Counted from the stretch's first letter, positions 37,050 through 47,252 are shown. The stretch: DNA of 64,000 nucleotides from Companilactobacillus zhachilii (GCF_003606365.2 NZ_CP031933.2:2650974-2714973); one strand, 5' to 3'. The notes: generated by a model not told the origin, from the sequence alone. Made by a program: numbers and translations.

Positions 37050-37224
37050 GCCACCTCCAAGAGCAAGAAATTAGGTCGCTATGGGGACCGACAAAAGCCA
37101 AGGTCTTTTGTCTCGTTTTTGAACCTCGCACAAATCGCGAGTTTCAAAAACCGTCCCGTGGTGTAAGCACTAAAGTGCTAACGCCACCTGCACAGCGACC
37201 TAATTTCTTGCTCTTTCCGGCTAG
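37050..37224 (-). repeat. Family A element, copy A9
   Basis: The outer arms agagcaagaaattaggtcgct and agcgacctaatttcttgctct pair perfectly. The inner arms are caaaagccaaggtcttttg, gaacctcgcacaaatcgcgagtttc and aagcactaaagtgctaac. The right flank (ctagttcattgtttgtttttgaatcaat) resembles, in reverse, the left flank of A11. Confidence 0.88.
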
Positions 37225-37470
37225 TTCATTGTTTGTTTTTGAATCAATATTAAATAACATTAAGTATAATTTTGACATCAATGACTAGAATTAAAGGGTA
37301 TGGAGTATGTTCTGAATCTTTTGATTTTAAAAACATAAAAATTATTTCAATTCCATAATCAAAAAATCAACTAACACCATGAGTAATACAGCCATTTTTT
37401 TGCTTAGGCTAAATAAGATTCGCAATCCAAAATCGGTTTTTTTCTCAATTTTGAATTGCGAATCGAATAT
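37225..37470. other. Spacer with degenerate family B remnant
   Basis: No gene is seen. Around 37405-37460, aagattcgcaatccaaaatcgg and ttgaattgcgaatc form a hairpin resembling a decayed family B inner stem. It leads directly into family C copy C2, giving the order B-C-A10. Confidence 0.45.
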
Positions 37471-37519
37471 AAAAAGGCTAGATATGTTTTCCTGGTATAG
37501 AAAATGCATCTAGCCTTTT
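37471..37519. repeat. Family C hairpin, copy C2
   Basis: The arms aaaaaggctagatatgttttc and gaaaatgcatctagcctttt (via a 'ctggtata' loop) match copies C1 and C3. The 43 bp that follow (including aaaaaataacaaatatattagtctc) match the sequence after C3. Confidence 0.75.
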
Positions 37520-37562
37520 ATCGAATCAATTAGTTATGCAGTATAAAAAATAACAAATATAT

Positions 37563-37741
37563 TAGTCTCTGGGTGCAAGAAATGTTGGCTGCAGTGCAGG
37601 TGGCGTTAGGACTTTACTATTACACCACGGGACGAGTTTTGAAATTCGCGTACTTTGCGAAGTTCAAAATCGAGGTTCGAGACCGCCTTTCGGCTCGAAC
37701 CGGTCCCCACAGCGCCAACATTTCTTGCACCCAGAGACGGC
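37563..37741 (+). repeat. Family A element, copy A10
   Basis: The outer arms ctctgggtgcaagaaatgttgg and ccaacatttcttgcacccagag pair perfectly with a sequence not seen in other copies. The second arm is gaaattcgcgtactttgcgaagttc. The variable arm (aggactttactatta) is degenerate here and no longer pairs well. Confidence 0.85.
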
Positions 37742-37765
37742 AATTAACCAAATTTAAGAAAGAAC

Positions 37766-38949
37766 TTAAGCTAATTCCAGATTGGGAATGGCAATATCAT
37801 CTTTAAAGACTTTCTTAAGTCCTTGAGTAATCGCTACTCCAACAATTGAAACAAAGGCAATGGTAAAGATAACGCCGAATAACTGTAGTCCAAATTGTTT
37901 CAAACCACCACCATAAAGTAAACCATTCGTTATAACGCTCTTATTAACTGATTTAGTTGCAAAAAGGCCAACGCAAATCGAACCGATTATCCCACTAACA
38001 CCGTGACATCCAAAGATATCTAGATAGTCATTTAAGTGCCATTGATACTTCAAATAATTCATAAAATAAAAACTACCCAGAGCTGAAACCACTCCAATAA
38101 TGACTGAACCAAAGACCGTCACATAACCAGTACCGGGAGTAATCCCAACTAGTCCACAAATACTTCCCGTACAAATGCCGCTCAATGTTACTCGTGCTTT
38201 GAAAATTTGTTCTAGAATGATCCAAGTAACTAGAGCTGAACAGGCTGCTACTGTGGTTGTTAAAACAGCATTTAAAGTTTGGAAACTAACGTTTAAAGCA
38301 CTTCCAGCATTGAAGCCATACCAGCCTAGCCACAATAGAACGGTCCCCATTAAAATCCAGAGGTTATTCCCTTTAGCCTGCTCGTTGTTATATTTATAAG
38401 GTTCACGTAAAAGAATTGCTAAAATTAAAGCTGTAATTCCGGCATTAATATGAATAACCGTCCCACCGGCAAAATCTAGTACCCCAGCTTGGCTAAGAAA
38501 CCGGTTGATGACCAAACAATATGTGCCAATGGATAATAAATAAAAATTGACCAGAGTAACACAAAGAAAACGACGAATCTAATTCTAGTACGACTAGCCA
38601 CGGCGCCTAAAAAAAGAGCTGGCGTCAAAATGGCAAACATCATTTGAAAAAGTAAATAAATTATTGTAGGTAATTTTGTTGTACCATAAGTAGACGATAA
38701 GTCTATGCCTGACAAGAATAGATGGTTAAAATTACCAATCACTCCGAAATTATCACCCTCAAATGCGATAGGAAATCCTATGGCTATCCATAACAACCCA
38801 GCTAATCCGAACATTAAAAAACTGTCAAACAGGATTCTAGTGACATCCTTATGTGGAACGAAACCACTATAAAAAACAGCGATGCCTGGAACCATTAACC
38901 AGACCAATATTGTTGAGAGAATCATAAATACTACATCCATATACATCAC
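37766..38949 (-). pseudogene. amt: Ammonium transporter (Amt family), frameshifted
   Basis: Two overlapping frames together make one Amt protein of about 393 residues. The first (38949-38476) carries the N-terminal half, ending HIVWSSTGFLAKLG; the second resumes with VLDFAGGTVIHINAG and runs to the end, with FGCHGVSGIIGS holding the second pore His. The frame breaks at the CCCC run 38482-38485 (GGGG in the sense strand), where five Gs would restore it. Both pore histidines survive. It is a fresh mutation, a phase-variable tract, or an assembly error. Two separate short genes are unlikely. Confidence 0.85.
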
Positions 38950-39064
38950 ACCCTTTTATACAACGTTTCTTATAATTTTAGGTATTGTATTACAAAATTT
39001 ATTCCATGTATACCAATTAGATTTCTCAACAATCATAAATATTTTGAATTTGAGGTAAAAAAAC

Positions 39065-39103
39065 TATAATAAGCCTTGTATAAATAGCATCTGTATACAA
39101 AGG
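39065..39103 (+). promoter_or_regulatory. kup promoter and leader hairpin covering the ribosome site
   Basis: TATAAT (39065-39070) is followed at the expected start of the RNA by ccttgtata, which pairs with tatacaaagg just before the ATG. The pairing covers the AAAGGAG ribosome site, so the short leader could limit translation. This is an inferred structure. Confidence 0.45.
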
Positions 39104-39110
39104 AGTTCGT

Positions 39111-41153
39111 ATGAAAAAGAGAAATTCATCCTTATCTACCTTGGGTATGTTGATCACCCTCGGCATCGTCTATGGCGATATCGGGACCTCGCCTTTATAC
39201 GTAATGAATTCAATCATCAATAGTGCTGGCACCATGGCAGACGCCAAACCAGAATACATTATTGGGAGTGTCTCGCTCATTTTTTGGACTTTAATGTTAA
39301 TCACTACAATTAAATATGTCCTGATTGCTATGAAAGCAGATAACAATAAAGAAGGTGGTATTTTCGCCCTCTATGCTCTCGTGCGGTCAAAGGGAAAATG
39401 GTTAATTATTCCAGCTCTGATCGGCGGTTCAGCTCTACTGGCTGATGGAACTTTGACTCCAGCTGTAACTGTAACTTCCGCCATTGAAGGTATTAAAGGA
39501 CAAAAATTTGGGAACTTTGTCTTTTCCAATAGCCAGGCAACCGTTTTAATCATCGTTACAACGATTCTTTTAACGATATTTATTATTCAAAAGTTTGGAA
39601 CTGATCGAATTGGTAGATCCTTTGGACCGATAATGTTGATTTGGTTCAGCTTCATTGGTATAGCTGGATTACTTAATCTAACTAATGACCTGAGTGTTTT
39701 GAAGGCTCTCTCCCCAATTTATGCGATCAAGGTTTTGTTCAGTCCCGTTAACAAGGCTGGTATTTTCATTCTTGGTAGCGTCTTTCTAGCAACAACCGGT
39801 GCAGAAGCGTTATACGCCGACATGGGACAAGTAGGCAAACATAATATTTATGCAACTTGGCCATTCGTTTACTTAATGTTGATGCTAAATTACTTTGGTC
39901 AGGCAGCTTGGGTTATCTCTAACTATCAAAATAATCACTACAACCAAATAAACGGCATTAATCCGTTTTATCAAATGTTGCCCGAAGAGTTCAAAATTTT
40001 CGCAATAGTTATCGCCACGATGGCAGCAATTATCGCGTCACAAGCTTTGATTACGGGTTCATTCACCTTAGTTCAAGAAGCAATTGGTTTAAAAATTTTA
40101 CCTCGACTCAAAGTTAAATTTCCTGGTCAAGTACAAAGCCAACTTTACATTGGAACAGTCAACTGGATTCTTTGTGCCATCACTGTCAGTATCGTTTGGG
40201 GCTTTGGCTCGTCAGACCACATGGAAGCAGCCTATGGACTAGCCATAACTTTGACGATGCTCATGACCACAATCTTGTTAAATCAATTTTTAATTATGAA
40301 AAATCACCATATTTTGGCCAATATTTTCCTAGTTGCTTTCTTTGCTCTAGAAAGTTTATTCCTACTATCCAGCCTAATTAAATTTGTTCATGGTGGATAC
40401 GTAACGGTCATCATAACGCTCGCTATTTTAACAATCATGATAATTTGGTTCTATGGCAACAAGCGTCGTGATGCTTATATGGCTGAAAGTGAAAATGTCT
40501 CATTACTAGATTTTATTCCGCAATTGGAGAAATTGAGTACTGATGAAGGCATTCCTACTTATGCAACAAACTTAGTTTATATGCTAAAAATGGGACCAGA
40601 TTACTCTATCAAACGTTCAATCATCTACTCCATCTTGGACCAAGATCCAAAACGGGCTAAAGTCTATTGGTTCATAACGGTGAATCAAACCAATGCACCT
40701 TATGAATGCTACTATTCCGTCGATATGATGCACACAAGAAATGTTGTTAATGTAACGCTGAACTTAGGATTCAAAAAGTCACAACATGTTAATATTTACA
40801 TACGTGAAATCATCAATAGCCTGTTAGATCAAAATATTATCGACGATCAAACACCAACTTACTCCATGGTTCCAAAGCGCCGCGTTGGTTCCTTCAAATT
40901 CGTTATTCAAAATCAACAATTTCAAGACTTAGGTGCCCAAGAATACATGCGGGGCTGGGATCGATTTTTAATTGGTGGACGTTTATTACTCCAAAATATC
41001 ACTATCCCTCCAACACTCTGGTACGGTTTGGAATTCAGTGATGTTGTCGAAGAAAAAGTTCCCTTATTCCTTGGCAGTCATTACGATCAATATCTAACTG
41101 AGAAAAAAGTCAGTAATTCGGTTAAACCTAGCAAAACCTCAAATAGAAATTAA
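39111..41153 (+). CDS. kup: Low-affinity potassium transporter Kup (KUP/HAK/KT family)
   Basis: This 680-residue potassium-proton symporter has twelve transmembrane helices in about the first 440 residues, then a cytoplasmic domain of about 230 residues. The N-terminal signature [16 protein letters not shown] is diagnostic; [11 protein letters not shown] and [16 protein letters not shown] are also present. In lactic acid bacteria related KupA/KupB are inhibited by c-di-AMP. It is monocistronic, with its own promoter and a following bidirectional terminator. Confidence 0.95.
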   Translation: MKKRNSSLSTLGMLITLGIVYGDIGTSPLYVMNSIINSAGTMADAKPEYIIGSVSLIFWTLMLITTIKYVLIAMKADNNKEGGIFALYALVRSKGKWLIIPALIGGSALLADGTLTPAVTVTSAIEGIKGQKFGNFVFSNSQATVLIIVTTILLTIFIIQKFGTDRIGRSFGPIMLIWFSFIGIAGLLNLTNDLSVLKALSPIYAIKVLFSPVNKAGIFILGSVFLATTGAEALYADMGQVGKHNIYATWPFVYLMLMLNYFGQAAWVISNYQNNHYNQINGINPFYQMLPEEFKIFAIVIATMAAIIASQALITGSFTLVQEAIGLKILPRLKVKFPGQVQSQLYIGTVNWILCAITVSIVWGFGSSDHMEAAYGLAITLTMLMTTILLNQFLIMKNHHILANIFLVAFFALESLFLLSSLIKFVHGGYVTVIITLAILTIMIIWFYGNKRRDAYMAESENVSLLDFIPQLEKLSTDEGIPTYATNLVYMLKMGPDYSIKRSIIYSILDQDPKRAKVYWFITVNQTNAPYECYYSVDMMHTRNVVNVTLNLGFKKSQHVNIYIREIINSLLDQNIIDDQTPTYSMVPKRRVGSFKFVIQNQQFQDLGAQEYMRGWDRFLIGGRLLLQNITIPPTLWYGLEFSDVVEEKVPLFLGSHYDQYLTEKKVSNSVKPSKTSNRN

Positions 41154-41200
41154 GAAAGAACCACCCCTATCATAACGGTGGGACAAAATTTTAGACATTA

Positions 41201-41245
41201 AAAAAACCGTCACAAGAAATCAAATGATTTCCTATGGCGGTTATT
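41201..41245. terminator. Bidirectional terminator between kup and the ABC permease gene
   Basis: The arms aaaaaccgtcacaagaaatc and gatttcctatggcggttattttt pair with small bulges and a 4-base loop. A 'gtgggacaaaattttagacattaa' stretch just before it looks like a trace of a family B end. Confidence 0.75.
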
Positions 41246-41256
41246 TTTGTTATTAC

Positions 41257-42870
41257 TTATGCTCCTTCAATCAAATCACGTCTTCTATAACCAATATATC
41301 CTGCCACAATCATAACCAAACTAATGACGGTAATTGTAGCAAAGGTTGATCCATCGAACTTATCGATTGGCATTCTTGGTATCCAAGTTTGAATTGACGT
41401 CTTGTTAAACCAGTCTGGCAAATCTAGGATTCCACTAAAGTAATTTAACATGAATGAGTAAATCAAATAGATATAAGCTAATTTGGACAATTTAGGCGCC
41501 CAGCCTAGAGCTAAACCAGCTAAGCCGATAAAGAATAGCATGGATGGGAAGAAGTTAAAGCCAGCTTTGAGAAAGTCACTGATCTCCATCACTGACTTAC
41601 TACTCATACTGGATATGGCCGTTTCTCCTAAAGTACCAGCAGATATGAAAATACCTATGGCACCCATAATGATGGCTAAGCTGATGGTCGACCAGTAAAG
41701 TTTACCCCGTGTTACTTTAGTCGAGAAAGTTTGACTCATCCGACCATGACTTTCTTCCGTGAATAACTTATTTATCAAAACGATTGGCAAAATAGTTGCT
41801 AGTACAATCATGACCATCATAATTGTTGAGGTAAATGACTCTTCAATTGAGTGCCCTGACATCGTAAACATTTGTTTTACCAAAGGACTACTGTTAAGAA
41901 ACTCCTGCATATCTCCGTAAATAGAACCATAAGCAGCGCCCATAACCGCGAAGCCAACTAGCCAACTGATAATGATTCCGCGGCTAAGTCTCAATAAGAA
42001 TCCAGGAATCGACAACATTGTAAAGTTCGCATGTGCTTTTCCTTGAAATTCATGAACATAACCGGATCCCATATCACGATTTCCTTCTAAGACGAAAGAA
42101 ACTAAACCTATTACTATTAAAAAGCTAATACCATACACAATTGGCAACCAATCATTTTTAGTGAATGGATATGTCAGATAGATCCAACTCATCGGATTCC
42201 AAACTGAGTAATCCAAGTTAGATACGTCTGTTCCCGCACGAATAATATAAAGTAGACCAATGATTCCAATTGAACTACCCGTAGCGCCTGAAGCATTTGG
42301 CATTATTTGTGCCATTAAAATTCCAATCGCAGCACCGACTAGACCAGCCATTGCGATGGCAGTACCAAATAGAAAAATTCCTTCAGTAGATAGTGATTTA
42401 AGGCCAAAACTCAACATAACGCCACTAGTAAATAATCCTAAAACGACATTGATGATGATTGTTTCCAAAACAACAGCAACCGAGTTAGCTTGACGACCGA
42501 CTTTGAATGAACGAACTAATTCAGTTAATCCTAAATCTTCTTCTTTTCTAGTGTGACTAACGACGTGTAACGCCGACATAATCATCGCAAATAGGCCACA
42601 GAACAATAACATTTCATTAGAATACATTGCACCAATAGTGTAATTAGCCGCATTTTTGATGGGCGTAGGACCAACCATTGAAATCATGGCTGGGTTTTGC
42701 ATAGTCTCGTACATTCCACGTAAACCATTACCTTTAGCCAGTTCCTTAAAGGCGGGGACAAAAGCTCCAGAAAATAATCCTAAACCAATTATCCAAATAA
42801 CGATTTTTCTCCAATCACGTTTCAGATATTGCAGAAAGAGAGTATCCCAACGTGCAAATTTTTCACGCAT
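41257..42870 (-). CDS. ABC-2 type exporter permease (TnrB3-like, fused double permease)
   Basis: This 537-residue membrane protein has about twelve hydrophobic segments, arranged as two six-helix halves. It fits the large ABC permeases annotated as exporters of polyketide antibiotics. It starts 11 bp after the stop of the ATPase gene, which follows an RBS of GGGGGA, so the two form an exporter. A TetR regulator is divergent. The substrate is unknown; drug or lipid export is inferred from the family and the regulator. Confidence 0.85.
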   Translation of the reverse strand: MREKFARWDTLFLQYLKRDWRKIVIWIIGLGLFSGAFVPAFKELAKGNGLRGMYETMQNPAMISMVGPTPIKNAANYTIGAMYSNEMLLFCGLFAMIMSALHVVSHTRKEEDLGLTELVRSFKVGRQANSVAVVLETIIINVVLGLFTSGVMLSFGLKSLSTEGIFLFGTAIAMAGLVGAAIGILMAQIMPNASGATGSSIGIIGLLYIIRAGTDVSNLDYSVWNPMSWIYLTYPFTKNDWLPIVYGISFLIVIGLVSFVLEGNRDMGSGYVHEFQGKAHANFTMLSIPGFLLRLSRGIIISWLVGFAVMGAAYGSIYGDMQEFLNSSPLVKQMFTMSGHSIEESFTSTIMMVMIVLATILPIVLINKLFTEESHGRMSQTFSTKVTRGKLYWSTISLAIIMGAIGIFISAGTLGETAISSMSSKSVMEISDFLKAGFNFFPSMLFFIGLAGLALGWAPKLSKLAYIYLIYSFMLNYFSGILDLPDWFNKTSIQTWIPRMPIDKFDGSTFATITVISLVMIVAGYIGYRRRDLIEGA

Positions 42871-42881
42871 AATTTATCCCC

Positions 42882-43763
42882 CTAACCTTCATAGTGACGC
42901 ATGAATAAGTCTTCCAATGTTGGTGGAACTGATTCAAACTTCTTGACGCCAAATTTTGTTGCCTCAGTTAAGATATCGTTAATATTTTCATTATCGGCTG
43001 AAAATGTGACCCGATTACCCTTTTGAATAAAATCGTGGACCCCATTTACAAATTGCATATCGGTCGCATTTGTTTCGGTCACCATATTGATTGTTGAACG
43101 AGTTAGATGACGTAATTGATCCAGCGTACCTGATTCAACCACTGTTCCCTGACGAATAATTACCACCTTATCAGCTAGACGTTCAACCTCACTGAGAATA
43201 TGTGAGGATAGTAGGATTGCCTTACCTTCAGCCTTGATTTTTGCCACTTCTTCCTGAAAAACAGCTTCCATCAAAGGATCCAAACCTGAAGTTGGTTCAT
43301 CAAAAATGTACAAGTCAGAATTAACTGACAGTGCCGCAATCAAACCGACTTTTTGACGATTTCCTTTTGAATAGTTCTTAGCCTTCTTTTTAGGATCTAA
43401 TTCAAAACGTTTAATCAAGTAATCGCACTTTCTGTGGCTACCATTACCATGTAATTTCATGAACAAATCAATGATTTCACCACCAGTTAGATTCCCCCAT
43501 AAAGCGATATCTCCTGGTACATAAGAAATCTTTTGATGAATTTGGTAACTATCTTTCCAAACATCCTTACCAAAAACAGTGACATTCCCTGCATCACGTT
43601 TGATTATCCCTAGAATAGTCCGAATAGTCGTCGATTTTCCAGCACCGTTAGGTCCAATAAATCCAACGACTTCACCAGAATCAACCGTAAAATTGATATC
43701 GCGTAAGGCGCGGAATTTACCAAATCTTTTTTGTAATCCTTGAACCTTAACAATTTCCGTCAT
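42882..43763 (-). CDS. ABC transporter ATP-binding protein (drug exporter type)
   Basis: This 293-residue DrrA-type ATPase has Walker A GPNGAGKSTTI, signature YSKGNRQKVGLIAAL, Walker B LYIFDEPTSGLDPL and H-loop LLSSHILSEVE, plus a C-terminal domain of about 80 residues. I place the start at ATG 43763 (M-T-E-I-V-K) after AAGGGAG; the open frame continues about 40 codons upstream without a ribosome site. It pairs with the permease downstream. Confidence 0.93.
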   Translation of the reverse strand: MTEIVKVQGLQKRFGKFRALRDINFTVDSGEVVGFIGPNGAGKSTTIRTILGIIKRDAGNVTVFGKDVWKDSYQIHQKISYVPGDIALWGNLTGGEIIDLFMKLHGNGSHRKCDYLIKRFELDPKKKAKNYSKGNRQKVGLIAALSVNSDLYIFDEPTSGLDPLMEAVFQEEVAKIKAEGKAILLSSHILSEVERLADKVVIIRQGTVVESGTLDQLRHLTRSTINMVTETNATDMQFVNGVHDFIQKGNRVTFSADNENINDILTEATKFGVKKFESVPPTLEDLFMRHYEG

Positions 43764-43868
43764 AATAAAATGACTCCCTTCAAAATATTGATAACGTGCT
43801 TTCCGGTTCAAAAATAATGTTCTAATATAGTCCCTACGGTTCATAAATACCCTATATGCAAATATTTT

Positions 43869-43958
43869 TAAACTAAAGTTCATTTATTAGACCCATAATA
43901 TCCATTGGTAATCGTTTAGTCAATAGATTTATCAAAAAAATATGAACTAACATTAGTT
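43869..43958. promoter_or_regulatory. Candidate pair of TetR operators between the exporter and tetR genes
   Basis: Two related palindromes stand in the divergent spacer: TAAACTAAAGTTCA (43869-43882) and, in reverse, TAAACTAATGTTAGTTCA (complement of about 43943-43960, core AACTAACATTAGTT). One faces each gene, which suits autorepression and repression of the exporter by the TetR protein. Confidence 0.5.
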
Positions 43959-44035
43959 TATTAGTCCATAATATATTACAATGTAGTAGATAAAGAACTA
44001 GATGACTTTTTAAAGTTTAAAAGTGAGGAACAACT

Positions 44036-44644
44036 ATGGACGGATTTGAAAAAAGAACTTTAGAAAAAAAACGGCAAGTCATAGACGCAACTTTTGATCT
44101 ATTAAACACTCCTAAGGGTGCCGAAAGTATTACTATGGACGAAATTGCCAAACAAGCAAACGTTGGTAAAACTACGATTTTTAAATATTTTGATAATAAA
44201 GATAACCTCTACAAGGCAGTCTATAAAGACTTCCTGAACAATTTAGCAGCTGGGGCGTATAAAATCACCGAGCAAAATTTACCATTTGAAGATACGATGA
44301 TTGCCTTGAGCCAAAACAAAATTAATGCTTTGGAAAAAGTTGATAAGCAATTTTATAACGATATGATGAAGTTCTATACAGAGAAAAAAGATGACGGCTT
44401 AACATTGTTAATGAAAACTTATCAAGAGAATAGTATTTCGTTGATGCTAGATATATTCCATCGCGGTCGTAAGGAAGGCAAGATAGATTTAAAATATTCC
44501 GATGAATTTTTGATGTTGTATTTCCAAGCAATGGTCGAAGGTATATCCAGCCCTGATATCTATAAACGAATCTTGCCATACACCAGTGAATGGACCGAAG
44601 TTCTAGTAAGAGGACTAGCTCCCAAACCAAAAAAGGGCCTGTGA
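44036..44644 (+). CDS. TetR family transcriptional regulator of the adjacent ABC exporter
   Basis: The product is 202 residues. The N-terminal TetR domain reads TMDEIAKQANVGKTTIFKYF, with FDNKDNLYKAVYKDF after it. The C-terminal helical ligand domain is typical in size. It is divergent from the exporter genes with candidate operators in the spacer. GAGGA precedes the ATG. The ligand is unknown. Confidence 0.9.
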   Translation: MDGFEKRTLEKKRQVIDATFDLLNTPKGAESITMDEIAKQANVGKTTIFKYFDNKDNLYKAVYKDFLNNLAAGAYKITEQNLPFEDTMIALSQNKINALEKVDKQFYNDMMKFYTEKKDDGLTLLMKTYQENSISLMLDIFHRGRKEGKIDLKYSDEFLMLYFQAMVEGISSPDIYKRILPYTSEWTEVLVRGLAPKPKKGL

Positions 44645-44755
44645 GATAACTTTTTCCGCTTAGAAAAATAACTCCAACAATTAGAAGTTGAATATAAAAA
44701 AGCTAGATATTTTTTCCCTTGGTATAAATCCAGGAAGAAATATCTAGCTTTTTTG
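44643..44755. repeat. Family B remnant joined to family C hairpin (copy C3)
   Basis: From 44645, 'ataactttttccgcttagaaaa' matches the right part of family B, then a short degenerate stem. The C arms aaaaagctagatattttttcc and aggaagaaatatctagctttttt (44696-44753) follow. The downstream sequence (aaaataacaaatgtattagtctcc) matches that after C2, and A11 follows, so the B-C-spacer-A order recurs. Confidence 0.7.
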
Positions 44756-44872
44756 ATTATATTCAGTTTCAAATGTCGAATTAGTTAGTTACATCGTATT
44801 AAAAATAACAAATGTATTAGTCTCCGGTTGATAATTGGTCTTTTGATTATTGATTCAAAAATAATGAATGAA

Positions 44873-45054
44873 CTAGCCGGAAAGTGCAAGAAATTTTGGT
44901 CGCTGTGCAGGTGGTGTAATGGCTAAAGCCATTACACCACGGGACGACTTTTGAAACTCGCGGTTTTTGCGAGGTTCAAAATCGAGATTCGAGACCGCCT
45001 TTTGGCTCGAATCGGTCCCCATAGCGACCAAAATTTCTTGCGCTTGGAGGCGGC
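44873..45054 (+). repeat. Family A element, copy A11 (clearest example)
   Basis: The outer arms gcaagaaattttggtcgct and agcgaccaaaatttcttgc pair perfectly. The internal arms are ggtggtgtaatggctaaagccattacaccac (split across both sides), gaaactcgcggtttttgcgaggttc, and cgagattcgagaccgcc with its partner ggctcgaatcg. GGGAC and GTCCC close the inner two arms. The gap around it (44756-45179) holds nothing else recognised. Confidence 0.9.
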
Positions 45055-45179
45055 ATATTTAACCAGCACCAAACGCTTTCCTCATATATATTATGAGAGA
45101 TTTTTAGTATCATTACAAGACTGTTATTTAGCAGTTTAACGTATTACCATTAGATATCTAATATACAGGAGGTATCGTT

Positions 45180-47252
45180 ATGGATAAAACTTTCGCATTG
45201 GAACAAAAACATTTAACCATGGTTCACCAGACGCTCCAAGAAACTCTTGCTAAGATTGAAATATTACTGTCCGACAATGCAAATCAGGCAAAAGATTTCA
45301 AAAAAACTGCCGGTAAAGAAACGGCCCTAAATTTTGACAGTTATGCTGACAATTTAGATACCTTCGCCGCAATTGAAACCATGAATAAGCAAATTGATTC
45401 TTTCAATAACAAGCAATCTCAACTTCAAAATACCAAATCAAGTGTGACCCGTTTGTTACCTGCTCCTTATTTTGCTCGCATTGATTTGAAATACCCTGAC
45501 GAAACGGAATCAATTCCCTTTTACATTGGCTCCGCGGGATTTTCTCCAACACCTGAAGAACCAATGATAATCGATTGGCGCTCACCAATTGCCGACTTAT
45601 ATTACAACAACAAAATTGGCAAAACACATTACATCGCTAACGAACGAACAATCGATGTGACAGTTGCCACAAGAAGGCAGTTTTTATTACATAACGCCGT
45701 TTTAGAGGATGTTTTTGACACCGATGTTGCGATTCAGGATCCGCTGCTAGTTAAGACTTTACAAGCAAATAAAAATAGCCAGATGAGTTCCATTACCGCA
45801 ACAATTCAGCAAGAACAAAACATCATCATTCGTGATACCAAAAGCCCAGCACTGTTAGTAAATGGAATCGCTGGTAGTGGCAAAACCTCAGTTGTCTTGC
45901 AACGAATTGCTTATTTACTTTACCGTTACCGCGATAATCTAGTATCAAGTGACATGTTGCTCCTTACCCCAAACACATTATTTACTAACTACATCAATCA
46001 AGTTCTCCCTAGTCTCGGTGAAAAATCGCCGTTACAAATGACCTTTGCTCAACTAATGACTACCTTTATCAATAAATCAATGCCTTTTGAATCGGATACC
46101 AGTCATGTCCAAGATTTAGCCAATAAGTTAGATGATTTGGTACTGACAGTGGCTGACTTCAAAAATATCACTTTGAACGATGTCACTATTTTCAGTCAGG
46201 CAGATATTAAGCAATTTTTCGAACAAACGTCGAAAACTATGTCTTTGGCTAAGCGTATAACGGCGTTATCTTCCATTTTGACTGCTGAAATCGAATCAAG
46301 AATTGAACACGCTTCGAAAGATGGTAAAGTTCAGGCTGAATTATCAGACTTAACCGACTCTCAGCAGGAAAAAATCTTTGGTCGTTTAATTTCACCCAGT
46401 TCCGACCTTGCCGTTCAAAAAGCCACTAAAAAAATGTTACTATGGCGCAATCGTCAACTTCTGAATCAGATTGACCAAAAGGCATGGTTGAATATTTCTC
46501 AAATTATAAAATCAGTCTTGAATACCCATAAAATTAACGATTTAGATTATACTTTCACCCGTTTAAAACTATTGGATCTAGCACAGAAGAATCTTAGATT
46601 TGTGATGATTGACGAAATTCAAGATTATTCTTTAGACCAAATATTATTTTTGCTGACTGCCTTTCCCAAGGCACATTGGACCTTGGTAGGAGATCAATTG
46701 CAATCTATTTTAGAGTCCAGCCATCCTTTGACCTTTAATAATCTAATGGGGCTATTTGAGTCACATCATATCGCCGTTACACAAAGAAATTTGTATACCA
46801 GCTATCGCTCAAGTGGTGCCATCACTAAGGCTTTCATCAAACACGGATCTCCCGATTTAATTGATAAGGTCAATACGATTCAGATCGGTGGTAAAGAACC
46901 TGAACTTATTGAAAATCAAGATTTTGAATCACTACTTATTAATTTAAAGTCTGAAATAAAACAGCTAGATAACGGTGAACTCTCGGCCATCATAACAAGT
47001 GACCTTCACCTAGCTCAAGCAATTCATGACCAAATAAAACAGACAGTTCTGGGCACTACTGCCGAGAAACTGCCTGCATCTGGAATCATAGTTTTACCCT
47101 TAACTTTAGCCAAGGGACTGCAATTCGACAATGTTATTATTGCCGATGTTAATTCAAAATATTATCTTGATACTCAATTTGGTCAAAATCGTCTTTATAC
47201 TGCTTTTTCAAGAGCATCACGAACACTTATCATTAATTCCATTGTTGATTAA
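45180..47252 (+). CDS. helD: HelD-like superfamily 1 helicase (RNA polymerase recycling factor)
   Basis: The product is 690 residues. The N-terminal coiled coil (about 1-100) fits the RNA-polymerase-inserting arm of HelD. Walker A is GIAGSGKTSVVLQR, Walker B VMIDEIQDYS, with SYRSSG and the C-terminal LAKGLQFDNVIIAD and YTAFSRAS of UvrD-type helicases. WRSPIADLYY between arm and motor is typical of HelD. It removes stalled RNA polymerase from DNA in Bacillus. CAGGAGG precedes the ATG. It overlaps the convergent next gene by 4 bp. Confidence 0.9.
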   Translation: MDKTFALEQKHLTMVHQTLQETLAKIEILLSDNANQAKDFKKTAGKETALNFDSYADNLDTFAAIETMNKQIDSFNNKQSQLQNTKSSVTRLLPAPYFARIDLKYPDETESIPFYIGSAGFSPTPEEPMIIDWRSPIADLYYNNKIGKTHYIANERTIDVTVATRRQFLLHNAVLEDVFDTDVAIQDPLLVKTLQANKNSQMSSITATIQQEQNIIIRDTKSPALLVNGIAGSGKTSVVLQRIAYLLYRYRDNLVSSDMLLLTPNTLFTNYINQVLPSLGEKSPLQMTFAQLMTTFINKSMPFESDTSHVQDLANKLDDLVLTVADFKNITLNDVTIFSQADIKQFFEQTSKTMSLAKRITALSSILTAEIESRIEHASKDGKVQAELSDLTDSQQEKIFGRLISPSSDLAVQKATKKMLLWRNRQLLNQIDQKAWLNISQIIKSVLNTHKINDLDYTFTRLKLLDLAQKNLRFVMIDEIQDYSLDQILFLLTAFPKAHWTLVGDQLQSILESSHPLTFNNLMGLFESHHIAVTQRNLYTSYRSSGAITKAFIKHGSPDLIDKVNTIQIGGKEPELIENQDFESLLINLKSEIKQLDNGELSAIITSDLHLAQAIHDQIKQTVLGTTAEKLPASGIIVLPLTLAKGLQFDNVIIADVNSKYYLDTQFGQNRLYTAFSRASRTLIINSIVD

